Positions 46,032 through 54,913 of a stretch of 64,000 bases of DNA are shown in pieces. Both the position numbers and the translations under genes were made by a program. The stretch lies in assembly GCF_036898465.1 (NCBI RefSeq), contig NZ_JARUMJ010000001.1:7936001-8000000 (forward strand). The letters are read 5' to 3'. The stretch comes from Streptomyces sp. B21-105. GTDB lineage: Bacteria; Actinomycetota; Actinomycetes; Streptomycetales; Streptomycetaceae. Under the pieces are notes generated by a model. That model ran no database searches, had not been told where the DNA came from, and saw only the letters and a list, made by a program, of their open reading frames with translations. How positions within the stretch are numbered: the first letter of the stretch is position 1; the number at the start of each line of letters is the position of its first letter.

Positions 46032-47780
46032 CAATGCCGGTGATTTAGGGTGTTTCCGCAGGTGAGGATAGGTGTCCTGGGTTCCCCGTGACTTTGAGTG
46101 AGTAGCTGACGCGGCTGGGAGGGCGGGGCTCGTCCCGGCGTTTGGCTTCGAAGGTGTTCCTCGGTGGTTTCTTCAGTCGTTGGCAGCGGCGGTCGCGGCG
46201 TGGGGGAAGGAGGTCGTTGAGGAGTTCCTGGACGACTTCGAGTCGGGCGGTGCACAGGATCTGCGGGTTCGCTGCGGTCTGTCCGGCGGTTGTGAGCCGG
46301 GCGAGCTGCACCATCGTGGTGAAGGAGATCCGGTCGGGATCGACCTCGCCCTGTTCGGCTGCGTGGACTTTGAGCGCGGACAGTGCCTGGTAGACGGTGA
46401 GGAGTGCGTAGACCTCCTGGCAGATGAGCTCGGGGGTCTTGGAGCGCAGGATGAAGCCGGCGCCTCGTAGCCGGTTTTTGAGTTCCGCGAAGCCGTTCTC
46501 GATCTCCCAGCGCTGGTGGTAGAGCTGGGCCAACTGCCGTGCGGGCGCCTGCCGGTGGTCGAGCAGGCTGGTCGCCAGGCGGAACTTCTCGGTTAGGGCC
46601 GGCCTGTCCTGGGACCGGACGGTGACGGTGTAGTCGATGATGCGCACGAGGTGTCCTTGAGGCAGCCCTGTCGGGGTGCGGCCGTGGAAGCGGGCGTTGC
46701 CCAGGCGCTGGCCCTCGGCGGGGGTGGGCATGACGGACACGTACGAGCCGTCGGGCAGCACCCACAGCGGTGGCAGGACGAGGTTCTTCTTGATCCGCCA
46801 TGCGAGGTGGCAGCCGGTCGCCTCGACCAGGCCCCACAACTCGTGGCCGGCGAAGTTGCGGTCGGCCAGCAGCAGCATGCCCGGCCGCAGGGAGGCAAGC
46901 AGGCGTCGGGCGAGCTTGTGCTCGCTGAATCTGGCGATCGAGTCGAAGGCCGCGTCGATGATGGCGTGGGTGCCGCACTCGATCAGAGACATCAGTCTGA
47001 CCTGCGGGTTTCCGCTCTTGTTGGTGCCGTCGCGGCCGGTGAATCCGAACGCGGCAGCGTTCCCGGCGGTGTCCGGTACGTCCAGCGCGGTGCCGTCCCA
47101 GGCGACCAGCCGCAGGCCGAAGGCGAACGCTCCTGGGGTCGCGGGTGTCGCCTGGGCGCCGCACCGGCGTTCGAAGAGCGCCTGGAACGGCTTGTCGCCC
47201 AGGCGCTGGCGGGCTCTGGTGAGGGCCGAACTGGTGGGCAGGCGCTGGACGAGGCCGCCCGGCAGGTGCCGCAGTTTCTCGGTCAGGGTCCGCAGGACCA
47301 CCCGGTATCCCGGCGGCCCGGTGCTGTCGGAGCTGCTGAACAGGCAGAGAGCCAGGACGAAGTAGACCACCGCGCGGGCCGGCAGGAGCCTGCGGCGGCG
47401 CTCGGCCCTTCCGGTCAACTCCAGTACCTCGTCGACCACTTCGGGGGTGATCTCCTCAGTGAGTACGCCGAGTCGGATCCGGTCGCCGAACTGCGGCTCC
47501 AACCGTCTTCGGGGACTTCGAGGGGACACTGGCCGGGGCGTCGACATGACGATTGAGGCAGCAGCGATGGCAGACTGAGCGCCCAACGGGGCTCCCTTGC
47601 AGACAGTCGGATCTTGGTCGATCTCCTGTCCTACCGGGAGCCCCGTTGCCATGTCCCGAGATCATCTGGCGCATCATCAGATCGGGGCGAATCCCCTCAT
47701 GCATCCCATGGGTCTACCCGCCCAAAACCGCCAGCAGCACAGCGTCCCACCTGCACCGATGCACTAAATCACCGGCATTG
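46032..47780 (-). mobile_element. IS4-type element, array copy 1
   Basis: 1749 bp with ends CAATGCCGG...CCGGCATTG. Preceded by CTCTGACCAG (46022-46031) and followed by the same 10 bases (47781-47790). Confidence 0.95.
46045..47652 (-). CDS. IS4-family transposase, array copy 1
   Basis: 535 residues, apparently identical in sequence to the enzyme at 26773. Intact DDE residues (WDGTALDV, LADRNFAGHE, WEIENGFAELK). Its promoter region lies at the right, 3' to the next array copy's end. It can supply transposase to all copies. Confidence 0.93.
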   Translation of the reverse strand: MATGLPVGQEIDQDPTVCKGAPLGAQSAIAAASIVMSTPRPVSPRSPRRRLEPQFGDRIRLGVLTEEITPEVVDEVLELTGRAERRRRLLPARAVVYFVLALCLFSSSDSTGPPGYRVVLRTLTEKLRHLPGGLVQRLPTSSALTRARQRLGDKPFQALFERRCGAQATPATPGAFAFGLRLVAWDGTALDVPDTAGNAAAFGFTGRDGTNKSGNPQVRLMSLIECGTHAIIDAAFDSIARFSEHKLARRLLASLRPGMLLLADRNFAGHELWGLVEATGCHLAWRIKKNLVLPPLWVLPDGSYVSVMPTPAEGQRLGNARFHGRTPTGLPQGHLVRIIDYTVTVRSQDRPALTEKFRLATSLLDHRQAPARQLAQLYHQRWEIENGFAELKNRLRGAGFILRSKTPELICQEVYALLTVYQALSALKVHAAEQGEVDPDRISFTTMVQLARLTTAGQTAANPQILCTARLEVVQELLNDLLPPRRDRRCQRLKKPPRNTFEAKRRDEPRPPSRVSYSLKVTGNPGHLSSPAETP

Positions 47781-47790
47781 CTCTGACCAG

Positions 47791-49539
47791 CAATGCCGGT
47801 GATTTAGGGTGTTTCCGCAGGTGAGGATAGGTGTCCTGGGTTCCCCGTGACTTTGAGTGAGTAGCTGACGCGGCTGGGAGGGCGGGGCTCGTCCCGGCGT
47901 TTGGCTTCGAAGGTGTTCCTCGGTGGTTTCTTCAGTCGTTGGCAGCGGCGGTCGCGGCGTGGGGGAAGGAGGTCGTTGAGGAGTTCCTGGACGACTTCGA
48001 GTCGGGCGGTGCACAGGATCTGCGGGTTCGCTGCGGTCTGTCCGGCGGTTGTGAGCCGGGCGAGCTGCACCATCGTGGTGAAGGAGATCCGGTCGGGATC
48101 GACCTCGCCCTGTTCGGCTGCGTGGACTTTGAGCGCGGACAGTGCCTGGTAGACGGTGAGGAGTGCGTAGACCTCCTGGCAGATGAGCTCGGGGGTCTTG
48201 GAGCGCAGGATGAAGCCGGCGCCTCGTAGCCGGTTTTTGAGTTCCGCGAAGCCGTTCTCGATCTCCCAGCGCTGGTGGTAGAGCTGGGCCAACTGCCGTG
48301 CGGGCGCCTGCCGGTGGTCGAGCAGGCTGGTCGCCAGGCGGAACTTCTCGGTTAGGGCCGGCCTGTCCTGGGACCGGACGGTGACGGTGTAGTCGATGAT
48401 GCGCACGAGGTGTCCTTGAGGCAGCCCTGTCGGGGTGCGGCCGTGGAAGCGGGCGTTGCCCAGGCGCTGGCCCTCGGCGGGGGTGGGCATGACGGACACG
48501 TACGAGCCGTCGGGCAGCACCCACAGCGGTGGCAGGACGAGGTTCTTCTTGATCCGCCATGCGAGGTGGCAGCCGGTCGCCTCGACCAGGCCCCACAACT
48601 CGTGGCCGGCGAAGTTGCGGTCGGCCAGCAGCAGCATGCCCGGCCGCAGGGAGGCAAGCAGGCGTCGGGCGAGCTTGTGCTCGCTGAATCTGGCGATCGA
48701 GTCGAAGGCCGCGTCGATGATGGCGTGGGTGCCGCACTCGATCAGAGACATCAGTCTGACCTGCGGGTTTCCGCTCTTGTTGGTGCCGTCGCGGCCGGTG
48801 AATCCGAACGCGGCAGCGTTCCCGGCGGTGTCCGGTACGTCCAGCGCGGTGCCGTCCCAGGCGACCAGCCGCAGGCCGAAGGCGAACGCTCCTGGGGTCG
48901 CGGGTGTCGCCTGGGCGCCGCACCGGCGTTCGAAGAGCGCCTGGAACGGCTTGTCGCCCAGGCGCTGGCGGGCTCTGGTGAGGGCCGAACTGGTGGGCAG
49001 GCGCTGGACGAGGCCGCCCGGCAGGTGCCGCAGTTTCTCGGTCAGGGTCCGCAGGACCACCCGGTATCCCGGCGGCCCGGTGCTGTCGGAGCTGCTGAAC
49101 AGGCAGAGAGCCAGGACGAAGTAGACCACCGCGCGGGCCGGCAGGAGCCTGCGGCGGCGCTCGGCCCTTCCGGTCAACTCCAGTACCTCGTCGACCACTT
49201 CGGGGGTGATCTCCTCAGTGAGTACGCCGAGTCGGATCCGGTCGCCGAACTGCGGCTCCAACCGTCTTCGGGGACTTCGAGGGGACACTGGCCGGGGCGT
49301 CGACATGACGATTGAGGCAGCAGCGATGGCAGACTGAGCGCCCAACGGGGCTCCCTTGCAGACAGTCGGATCTTGGTCGATCTCCTGTCCTACCGGGAGC
49401 CCCGTTGCCATGTCCCGAGATCATCTGGCGCATCATCAGATCGGGGCGAATCCCCTCATGCATCCCATGGGTCTACCCGCCCAAAACCGCCAGCAGCACA
49501 GCGTCCCACCTGCACCGATGCACTAAATCACCGGCATTG
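47791..49539 (-). mobile_element. IS4-type element, array copy 2
   Basis: 1749 bp, same orientation as copy 1, exactly 1759 bp (element plus 10-bp repeat) away. Flanked by CTCTGACCAG at 47781-47790 and 49540-49549. Confidence 0.95.
47804..49411 (-). CDS. IS4-family transposase, array copy 2
   Basis: 535 residues, identical on reading to array copy 1, intact. The upstream 12-bp inverted repeat seen at 26778 is also present. No difference is visible in the flanks, so the copies must have formed recently. Confidence 0.93.
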   Translation of the reverse strand: MATGLPVGQEIDQDPTVCKGAPLGAQSAIAAASIVMSTPRPVSPRSPRRRLEPQFGDRIRLGVLTEEITPEVVDEVLELTGRAERRRRLLPARAVVYFVLALCLFSSSDSTGPPGYRVVLRTLTEKLRHLPGGLVQRLPTSSALTRARQRLGDKPFQALFERRCGAQATPATPGAFAFGLRLVAWDGTALDVPDTAGNAAAFGFTGRDGTNKSGNPQVRLMSLIECGTHAIIDAAFDSIARFSEHKLARRLLASLRPGMLLLADRNFAGHELWGLVEATGCHLAWRIKKNLVLPPLWVLPDGSYVSVMPTPAEGQRLGNARFHGRTPTGLPQGHLVRIIDYTVTVRSQDRPALTEKFRLATSLLDHRQAPARQLAQLYHQRWEIENGFAELKNRLRGAGFILRSKTPELICQEVYALLTVYQALSALKVHAAEQGEVDPDRISFTTMVQLARLTTAGQTAANPQILCTARLEVVQELLNDLLPPRRDRRCQRLKKPPRNTFEAKRRDEPRPPSRVSYSLKVTGNPGHLSSPAETP

Positions 49540-49549
49540 CTCTGACCAG

Positions 49550-51298
49550 CAATGCCGGTGATTTAGGGTGTTTCCGCAGGTGAGGATAGGTGTCCTGGGT
49601 TCCCCGTGACTTTGAGTGAGTAGCTGACGCGGCTGGGAGGGCGGGGCTCGTCCCGGCGTTTGGCTTCGAAGGTGTTCCTCGGTGGTTTCTTCAGTCGTTG
49701 GCAGCGGCGGTCGCGGCGTGGGGGAAGGAGGTCGTTGAGGAGTTCCTGGACGACTTCGAGTCGGGCGGTGCACAGGATCTGCGGGTTCGCTGCGGTCTGT
49801 CCGGCGGTTGTGAGCCGGGCGAGCTGCACCATCGTGGTGAAGGAGATCCGGTCGGGATCGACCTCGCCCTGTTCGGCTGCGTGGACTTTGAGCGCGGACA
49901 GTGCCTGGTAGACGGTGAGGAGTGCGTAGACCTCCTGGCAGATGAGCTCGGGGGTCTTGGAGCGCAGGATGAAGCCGGCGCCTCGTAGCCGGTTTTTGAG
50001 TTCCGCGAAGCCGTTCTCGATCTCCCAGCGCTGGTGGTAGAGCTGGGCCAACTGCCGTGCGGGCGCCTGCCGGTGGTCGAGCAGGCTGGTCGCCAGGCGG
50101 AACTTCTCGGTTAGGGCCGGCCTGTCCTGGGACCGGACGGTGACGGTGTAGTCGATGATGCGCACGAGGTGTCCTTGAGGCAGCCCTGTCGGGGTGCGGC
50201 CGTGGAAGCGGGCGTTGCCCAGGCGCTGGCCCTCGGCGGGGGTGGGCATGACGGACACGTACGAGCCGTCGGGCAGCACCCACAGCGGTGGCAGGACGAG
50301 GTTCTTCTTGATCCGCCATGCGAGGTGGCAGCCGGTCGCCTCGACCAGGCCCCACAACTCGTGGCCGGCGAAGTTGCGGTCGGCCAGCAGCAGCATGCCC
50401 GGCCGCAGGGAGGCAAGCAGGCGTCGGGCGAGCTTGTGCTCGCTGAATCTGGCGATCGAGTCGAAGGCCGCGTCGATGATGGCGTGGGTGCCGCACTCGA
50501 TCAGAGACATCAGTCTGACCTGCGGGTTTCCGCTCTTGTTGGTGCCGTCGCGGCCGGTGAATCCGAACGCGGCAGCGTTCCCGGCGGTGTCCGGTACGTC
50601 CAGCGCGGTGCCGTCCCAGGCGACCAGCCGCAGGCCGAAGGCGAACGCTCCTGGGGTCGCGGGTGTCGCCTGGGCGCCGCACCGGCGTTCGAAGAGCGCC
50701 TGGAACGGCTTGTCGCCCAGGCGCTGGCGGGCTCTGGTGAGGGCCGAACTGGTGGGCGGGCGCTGGACGAGGCCGCCCGGCAGGTGCCGCAGTTTCTCGG
50801 TCAGGGTCCGCAGGACCACCCGGTATCCCGGCGGCCCGGTGCTGTCGGAGCTGCTGAACAGGCAGAGAGCCAGGACGAAGTAGACCACCGCGCGGGCCGG
50901 CAGGAGCCTGCGGCGGCGCTCGGCCCTTCCGGTCAACTCCAGTACCTCGTCGACCACTTCGGGGGTGATCTCCTCAGTGAGTACGCCGAGTCGGATCCGG
51001 TCGCCGAACTGCGGCTCCAACCGTCTTCGGGGACTTCGAGGGGACACTGGCCGGGGCGTCGACATGACGATTGAGGCAGCAGCGATGGCAGACTGAGCGC
51101 CCAACGGGGCTCCCTTGCAGACAGTCGGATCTTGGTCGATCTCCTGTCCTACCGGGAGCCCCGTTGCCATGTCCCGAGATCATCTGGCGCATCATCAGAT
51201 CGGGGCGAATCCCCTCATGCATCCCATGGGTCTACCCGCCCAAAACCGCCAGCAGCACAGCGTCCCACCTGCACCGATGCACTAAATCACCGGCATTG
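49550..51298 (-). mobile_element. IS4-type element, array copy 3
   Basis: 1749 bp, same orientation, again one 1759-bp period away. Flanked by CTCTGACCAG at 49540-49549 and 51299-51308, beyond which the IS1380 sequence resumes. Confidence 0.95.
49563..51170 (-). CDS. IS4-family transposase, array copy 3 (one substitution)
   Basis: 535 residues. It differs from the other copies at one codon in the N-terminal domain: LVQRLPTSS reads LVQRPPTSS (base near 50758). The catalytic residues are unchanged. The change marks this copy as distinguishable from copies 1 and 2. Confidence 0.93.
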   Translation of the reverse strand: MATGLPVGQEIDQDPTVCKGAPLGAQSAIAAASIVMSTPRPVSPRSPRRRLEPQFGDRIRLGVLTEEITPEVVDEVLELTGRAERRRRLLPARAVVYFVLALCLFSSSDSTGPPGYRVVLRTLTEKLRHLPGGLVQRPPTSSALTRARQRLGDKPFQALFERRCGAQATPATPGAFAFGLRLVAWDGTALDVPDTAGNAAAFGFTGRDGTNKSGNPQVRLMSLIECGTHAIIDAAFDSIARFSEHKLARRLLASLRPGMLLLADRNFAGHELWGLVEATGCHLAWRIKKNLVLPPLWVLPDGSYVSVMPTPAEGQRLGNARFHGRTPTGLPQGHLVRIIDYTVTVRSQDRPALTEKFRLATSLLDHRQAPARQLAQLYHQRWEIENGFAELKNRLRGAGFILRSKTPELICQEVYALLTVYQALSALKVHAAEQGEVDPDRISFTTMVQLARLTTAGQTAANPQILCTARLEVVQELLNDLLPPRRDRRCQRLKKPPRNTFEAKRRDEPRPPSRVSYSLKVTGNPGHLSSPAETP

Positions 51299-51364
51299 CT
51301 CTGACCAGCAAGAATGAGGATTGTCGAGGTCCTTGTTCCTGCCACCGCCGGAGGCACTTCCCAG

Positions 51365-52741
51365 GTGAAGCACTCTATCGGGTCCTATCCCCGCGTCCGT
51401 GTCCAGGACGACGGCCGCCAGGTCGTCTCCCAGGCCGGGGCGGTCCTGCTCGTCGAAACAGTCCGCAAGATCGGTCTTGACCAGGCCATATCCCAGGCTC
51501 TGGCTCCGTGGCGCAAACCGCGGGCCGTCCACGACCCCGGCAAGGCCCTCCTGGACGTCGCCCTGGCGGTCGCACTGGGCGGGGATTGCCTCGCGGACGT
51601 CGCGATGCTGCGGTGTGAGCCGGCCGTCTTCGGCCCGGTCGCCTCCGACCCGACCATCTCCCGCCTGATCGACACCCTCGCCGCCTCCGGCGAGAAAGCC
51701 CTGCAGGCCATCCGGTCCGCACGCTCCGAAGTCCGCAACCGGGTCTGGTCGTTGGCCGGCGAGAACGCCCCGGACGCAGACGGCCAGGTCATCGTCGATC
51801 TCGACGGTGTCCTGGTGGTCGCGCATTCCGACAAGGAGGACGCGGCCCCGACCTGGAAGAAGACCTACGGCCATCACCCGCTGACCGCCTTCGTCGACCA
51901 TGGACCGGGCGGCACCGGTGAGCCCGTCGCTGCCCTTCTGCGACCGGGAAATGCGGGCTCCAACACGGCAGCCGACCACATCACCACCGCGCGACTCGCC
52001 CTGGCTCAACTGCCGAAGCACTACCGGCGAGGGCGGCAGACCCTGATCCGCACCGACTCCGCGGGCGGCACCCACGACTTCGTGTCCTGGCTCGCCGGGC
52101 GAGGCCGATGGTTGTCCTACTCGGTCGGCATGGTGATCACCGAAGCGATCCACGAGCACGTGCTGAAGGTCCCCGCATCAGCCTGGACGCCGGCCGTCGA
52201 GACCGACGGTGAGGCCCGTGACGGGGCCTGGGTCGCCGAGCTCACCGGCAAGCTCCTTAACGGCTGGCCCAAGGGCATGCGACTGATCGTCCGAAAGGAA
52301 CGGCCCCATCCCGGTGCTCAGTTGAGGATCACGGACGCGGACGGCATGCGAATCACGTGCTTCGCGACCAATACCCCTGACCGGCCGATCGCCGAGCTCG
52401 AGCTCCGTCACCGGCTACGGGCCCGGGCCGAGGACCGGATCCGGGCCGCCCGGGCCACCGGCCTGCGCAACCTGCCCCTGCACACAACAGCCCAGAACAA
52501 GGTCTGGCTCGAGGTCGTCCAGATCGCTCTCGACCTGCTGGCCTGGATGCCCATGCTCGCTCTCACCGGCAAGGCCCGACTCTGGGAACCCCGCCGCCTG
52601 CGATTCCGGCTGTTCTCCGCGGCCGCTCAGCTCGTCACCACCGGCCGCCGCAGGATTCTCCGCCTCACCCAGCACTGGCCCTGGACCGGCGAGATCACCA
52701 CCGCTCTCGAACGGCTCACGCTCCTGCCCACCCCCGGCTGA
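51365..52741 (+). CDS. IS1380-family transposase
   Basis: A 458-residue DDE transposase: VIVDLDGVLVVAHSDKE (first Asp), TLIRTDSAGGTHDFVSWLA (second Asp), and the later ELRHRLRARAEDRIRAARAT and QNKVWLEVVQIALDLLAWM typical of the family's C-terminal domain. GTG 51365 is used (GGAGG upstream); ATG 51314 lies only 6 bases from the IS4 array. The array sits between its promoter side and the left inverted repeat, so native expression may be altered. Confidence 0.88.
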   Translation: MKHSIGSYPRVRVQDDGRQVVSQAGAVLLVETVRKIGLDQAISQALAPWRKPRAVHDPGKALLDVALAVALGGDCLADVAMLRCEPAVFGPVASDPTISRLIDTLAASGEKALQAIRSARSEVRNRVWSLAGENAPDADGQVIVDLDGVLVVAHSDKEDAAPTWKKTYGHHPLTAFVDHGPGGTGEPVAALLRPGNAGSNTAADHITTARLALAQLPKHYRRGRQTLIRTDSAGGTHDFVSWLAGRGRWLSYSVGMVITEAIHEHVLKVPASAWTPAVETDGEARDGAWVAELTGKLLNGWPKGMRLIVRKERPHPGAQLRITDADGMRITCFATNTPDRPIAELELRHRLRARAEDRIRAARATGLRNLPLHTTAQNKVWLEVVQIALDLLAWMPMLALTGKARLWEPRRLRFRLFSAAAQLVTTGRRRILRLTQHWPWTGEITTALERLTLLPTPG

Positions 52742-52925
52742 CCAGCAACCTCAACCGTCCCGACGACAGCACCACCCGATCCCGGGCAGTGGAACCCGGC
52801 GCCCACCCGACGCGACAACCGGGCCGCCGGCCTGCCCCCGTCAGCTCCGGAAAGCGAAAGGGCCCACCGACTCCGTCGGCGGACCCTCGCGAAAGATCGA
52901 GGCTAATTCATGACACTCCCTGTGT

Positions 52926-53219
52926 AGGGCAGATATCTGTGGAGTCGGCACGCCTAAGGGAAACGTCGTAGGCGGCTCAAGCGGCATCATCACCACGGGG
53001 CCGATCGACCCAAGTAACCCGAGCATGGGCAGCTGCCATAAGGGCTCCTGTAGTAGCAGTGGTGGAAAACCCGGTACTCACCGTGGTGGGTCTACAGCGG
53101 GGTCAAATTGCTTCGTATATGCATGTGATCCAGACATCTTCCGTAGAACTGGACTGGACCTGGGGGACAAGCCTCAAGACTTTCATGCTCCTACGCTCGC
53201 TCATGAATTTCCCAGATAG
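52926..53219 (+). pseudogene. 5'-truncated fragment of a probable polymorphic toxin-like protein
   Basis: An open frame beginning inside the end of the IS256 element codes GTPKGNVVGGSSGIITTGPI, Gly/Ser/Cys-rich linker sequence and DLGDKPQDFHAPTLAHEFPR before TAG 53217. It has no start or upstream part. Small, low-G+C and followed by a toxin/immunity-like pair, it looks like part of the same secreted toxin locus. Confidence 0.45.
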
Positions 53220-53302
53220 TCAAGAACACCCTTAAGACACTCCTGAGTGAGCCCGAGCGTACGACAGGTTGTGGTGGACCTGGCCGGGACGGCGTTCGGG
53301 AG

Positions 53303-53746
53303 GTGTCGTGCGATGTGAAGGGTGGCGTCTTCATGGGGGGCCCTCCCGGTACCGGTGGGGAGGGGCCTCCCGGCGCCAGTAGGGGGTCGTCAAATATCAA
53401 GGGAGCCGCAGGCGAAGCGAGAGCCCTACAGGAGCTTGAAGATCGGGGATATACCATCATGGGGACGCATGTGATGCTTGAAAACAAATTCGGGGATATA
53501 GCATACGCCGATATTATTGCTACCAAGCGCGGAAATGGTTTGGGTGCACCCGAATACTTTGAAGTGAAGAATGGTCCAGGGGCCAAGTTGACTGGACCGC
53601 AGAAAAAGGTGTATGGGCAACTGTCGGACGAAAGGGGCGTGATTTTGCGGTCCGATAAAATGAGTGAATGGGGTTTGAAGAATGGTGACTTGCTCCCGCA
53701 GGGCGACGTCAACATGATTCTTTATGGTGGGGCGAGGGCGTGGTAG
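53303..53746 (+). CDS. Restriction-endonuclease-like toxin module (orphan C-terminal domain)
   Basis: A 147-residue protein. After a Gly/Pro linker (GGPPGTGGEGPPG), residues 30-145 have KGAAGEARALQELEDRGYTI, then FGDIAYADIIATKR and YFEVKNGPGAKLTGPQKKVY. The Asp followed by ExK is the PD-(D/E)xK nuclease signature, and the EVKxGxxAxLTxxQ form is that of Tox-REase domains at the C termini of polymorphic toxins. The delivery part is absent here. Lower G+C than its surroundings. The start is uncertain (GTG 53303 or ATG 53333). Confidence 0.6.
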   Translation: MSCDVKGGVFMGGPPGTGGEGPPGASRGSSNIKGAAGEARALQELEDRGYTIMGTHVMLENKFGDIAYADIIATKRGNGLGAPEYFEVKNGPGAKLTGPQKKVYGQLSDERGVILRSDKMSEWGLKNGDLLPQGDVNMILYGGARAW

Positions 53747-53813
53747 AACAGGATGGTGAGGGGGTGCTTGTGAGCGGAAAGATGCACGACCAACAAGGAA
53801 GAGTGGGTGAGAG

Positions 53814-54167
53814 ATGAGCTACGACCTGGCGGTTTGGCAAGGAGACGTGCCGGCGAGCAATCGCGAAGCGGCTAAGGTGCATGATCGCCTGTACGACGAG
53901 TATCTTGAGGGCGATGACCTGGTACCGTCGGTAAGTGCTATCGCTGAGTTCTTGGGCGCACTTACTGAGCGCTGGCCCGATAATGATGCCGGAGATGATA
54001 CGCCCTGGGCTTCAGTGCCTCTTTCTGGAAGCGCAAGTGGGCCATATGTTTACATTGGGCTCGCATGGAGAACTGCAGATATGGCATCTGCTCATGTGGC
54101 GCAGGTCGCCAACAGGTTTGGTTTGATCTGCTTTGATCCTCAGATGCGGACGCTTCGGTCAAGCTAA
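53814..54167 (+). CDS. Probable immunity protein for the upstream nuclease toxin
   Basis: A 117-residue protein: MSYDLAVWQGDVPASNREAA, then helices, PWASVPLSGSASGPYVYIGL and NRFGLICFDPQMRTLR. I recognise this as a common actinobacterial immunity-type fold found after toxin genes. It starts 67 bases after the nuclease module, with site GTGAGAG. Neutralising that nuclease is an inference from order. Confidence 0.6.
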   Translation: MSYDLAVWQGDVPASNREAAKVHDRLYDEYLEGDDLVPSVSAIAEFLGALTERWPDNDAGDDTPWASVPLSGSASGPYVYIGLAWRTADMASAHVAQVANRFGLICFDPQMRTLRSS

Positions 54168-54335
54168 CCTCGCGCCTTCGCGCGCCCAGCAGACTCGGAG
54201 GTCTTCGTGATGTAGCTGATCTTGAGTCGTAAGCTCGTTGTCGCCTGCCGGTGGAAGTCCGGTCCGGGTAGCTGCCAGGAGGCCCGGTAGCAGACTGGCG
54301 GCGTCGGGGGGAAACGCCCGGCGTCGAAGCCGCTC
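54163..54335 (+). other. IS1380-like end and possible group II intron 5' remnant
   Basis: CTAACCTCGCGCCTTCGCG at 54165-54183 resembles the IS1380 left end with its CTAA repeat. The following bases (about 54230-54330) with GGTGGAAGTCC, CAGGAGGCCCGGTAGC and short complementary segments recall domain I of bacterial group II introns. No reverse transcriptase is present. This is an impression, not an alignment. Confidence 0.3.
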
Positions 54336-54372
54336 GCAGTCGCCGCTCCCGCAGGCCCCGCCCGGGCCCGGG

Positions 54373-54876
54373 GTGCCGTCCCGCCGCAGACAGCGGATCA
54401 AGCTGGGCGCGACGGCTGCCGTGGCCCTGTTCGTCGGCGTCGGCATAGGGGCGGGCGGCAGCGGGTCGGCGTCCGGCGACACCACGGACGCAAAGGCCGC
54501 GCCCGGCCCCACGGTGACGGTGACCGAGGCGGCGCGGAGCGAGGCGGAACCCGCCCCCGCGGTCACGAAGACCGTGACCGCGACGGCCACGGCGACGGTC
54601 ACCGCCCAGCCGAAGAAGGCCGCACCGGCCGGCCCCGAGGCCACGTTCTCCGGCGAGGGCGAGTACCTGGTCGGCGAGGACATCAAGCCCGGGACGTACA
54701 AGACAACCGGCCCCGACGGCGAGTTCGGCTGCTACTGGGAGCGGGCCAAGGACGCCAGCGGCGAGTTCGACTCGATCATCGCCAACAACAACCTGGAAGG
54801 GCCGGGCCGGGTGACCCTCCACAAGGGCGAGTACTTCAAGACCAACCGCTGCGCGGAGTGGAAGAAGGTCTCCTGA
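54373..54876 (+). CDS. Membrane-anchored secreted protein with C-terminal tryptophan/cysteine domain
   Basis: A 167-residue protein: basic N terminus, one TM helix (LGATAAVALFVGVGIGAG), a Thr/Val/Pro-rich linker, and a globular end GEYLVGEDIKPGTYKTTGPD ... CYWERAKDASGEFDSIIANN ... CAEWKKV. This domain is common in Streptomyces surface proteins; its function is unknown. The N terminus is uncertain: the frame is open to 54238 through debris, and no clear ribosome site precedes GTG 54373, so the gene may have lost its start. Confidence 0.6.
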   Translation: MPSRRRQRIKLGATAAVALFVGVGIGAGGSGSASGDTTDAKAAPGPTVTVTEAARSEAEPAPAVTKTVTATATATVTAQPKKAAPAGPEATFSGEGEYLVGEDIKPGTYKTTGPDGEFGCYWERAKDASGEFDSIIANNNLEGPGRVTLHKGEYFKTNRCAEWKKVS

Positions 54877-54913
54877 CCCGCGTCGGCCGCCCAGCCCTCC
54901 CTGCCAGGTGTCA

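Larger units (their letters stand above)
45966..52902 (+). mobile_element. IS1380-family element interrupted by three IS4 copies
   Basis: The left end CCTCGCGCTTTCACGA and the right end (minus strand) CCTCGATCTTTCGCGA are imperfect inverted repeats. The 4-bp target duplication CTAA lies at 45962-45965 and 52903-52906. Without the 5277-bp IS4 array the element is 1660 bp, a normal size for the family. A hairpin near 52857-52886 lies by its right end. Confidence 0.88.
43305..52926 (-). mobile_element. Truncated IS256-family element hosting all nested insertions
   Basis: The transposase gene (minus strand) runs from 45933 to 45286 and resumes at 43591 after the ISL3 insertion. Its upstream end resumes after the IS1380 insertion at 52907. 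The outer end near 52926 is inferred from the sequence CACAGGGAGTGTCATGAATT read on the minus strand. The 3' third of the element is deleted at 43305. Confidence 0.6.

Noticed and set aside
43592..52902. Composite transposon formed by the IS copies
   Set aside because: The insertions are nested and each has its own duplication; no pair of like copies flanks a cargo segment with one common outer duplication.
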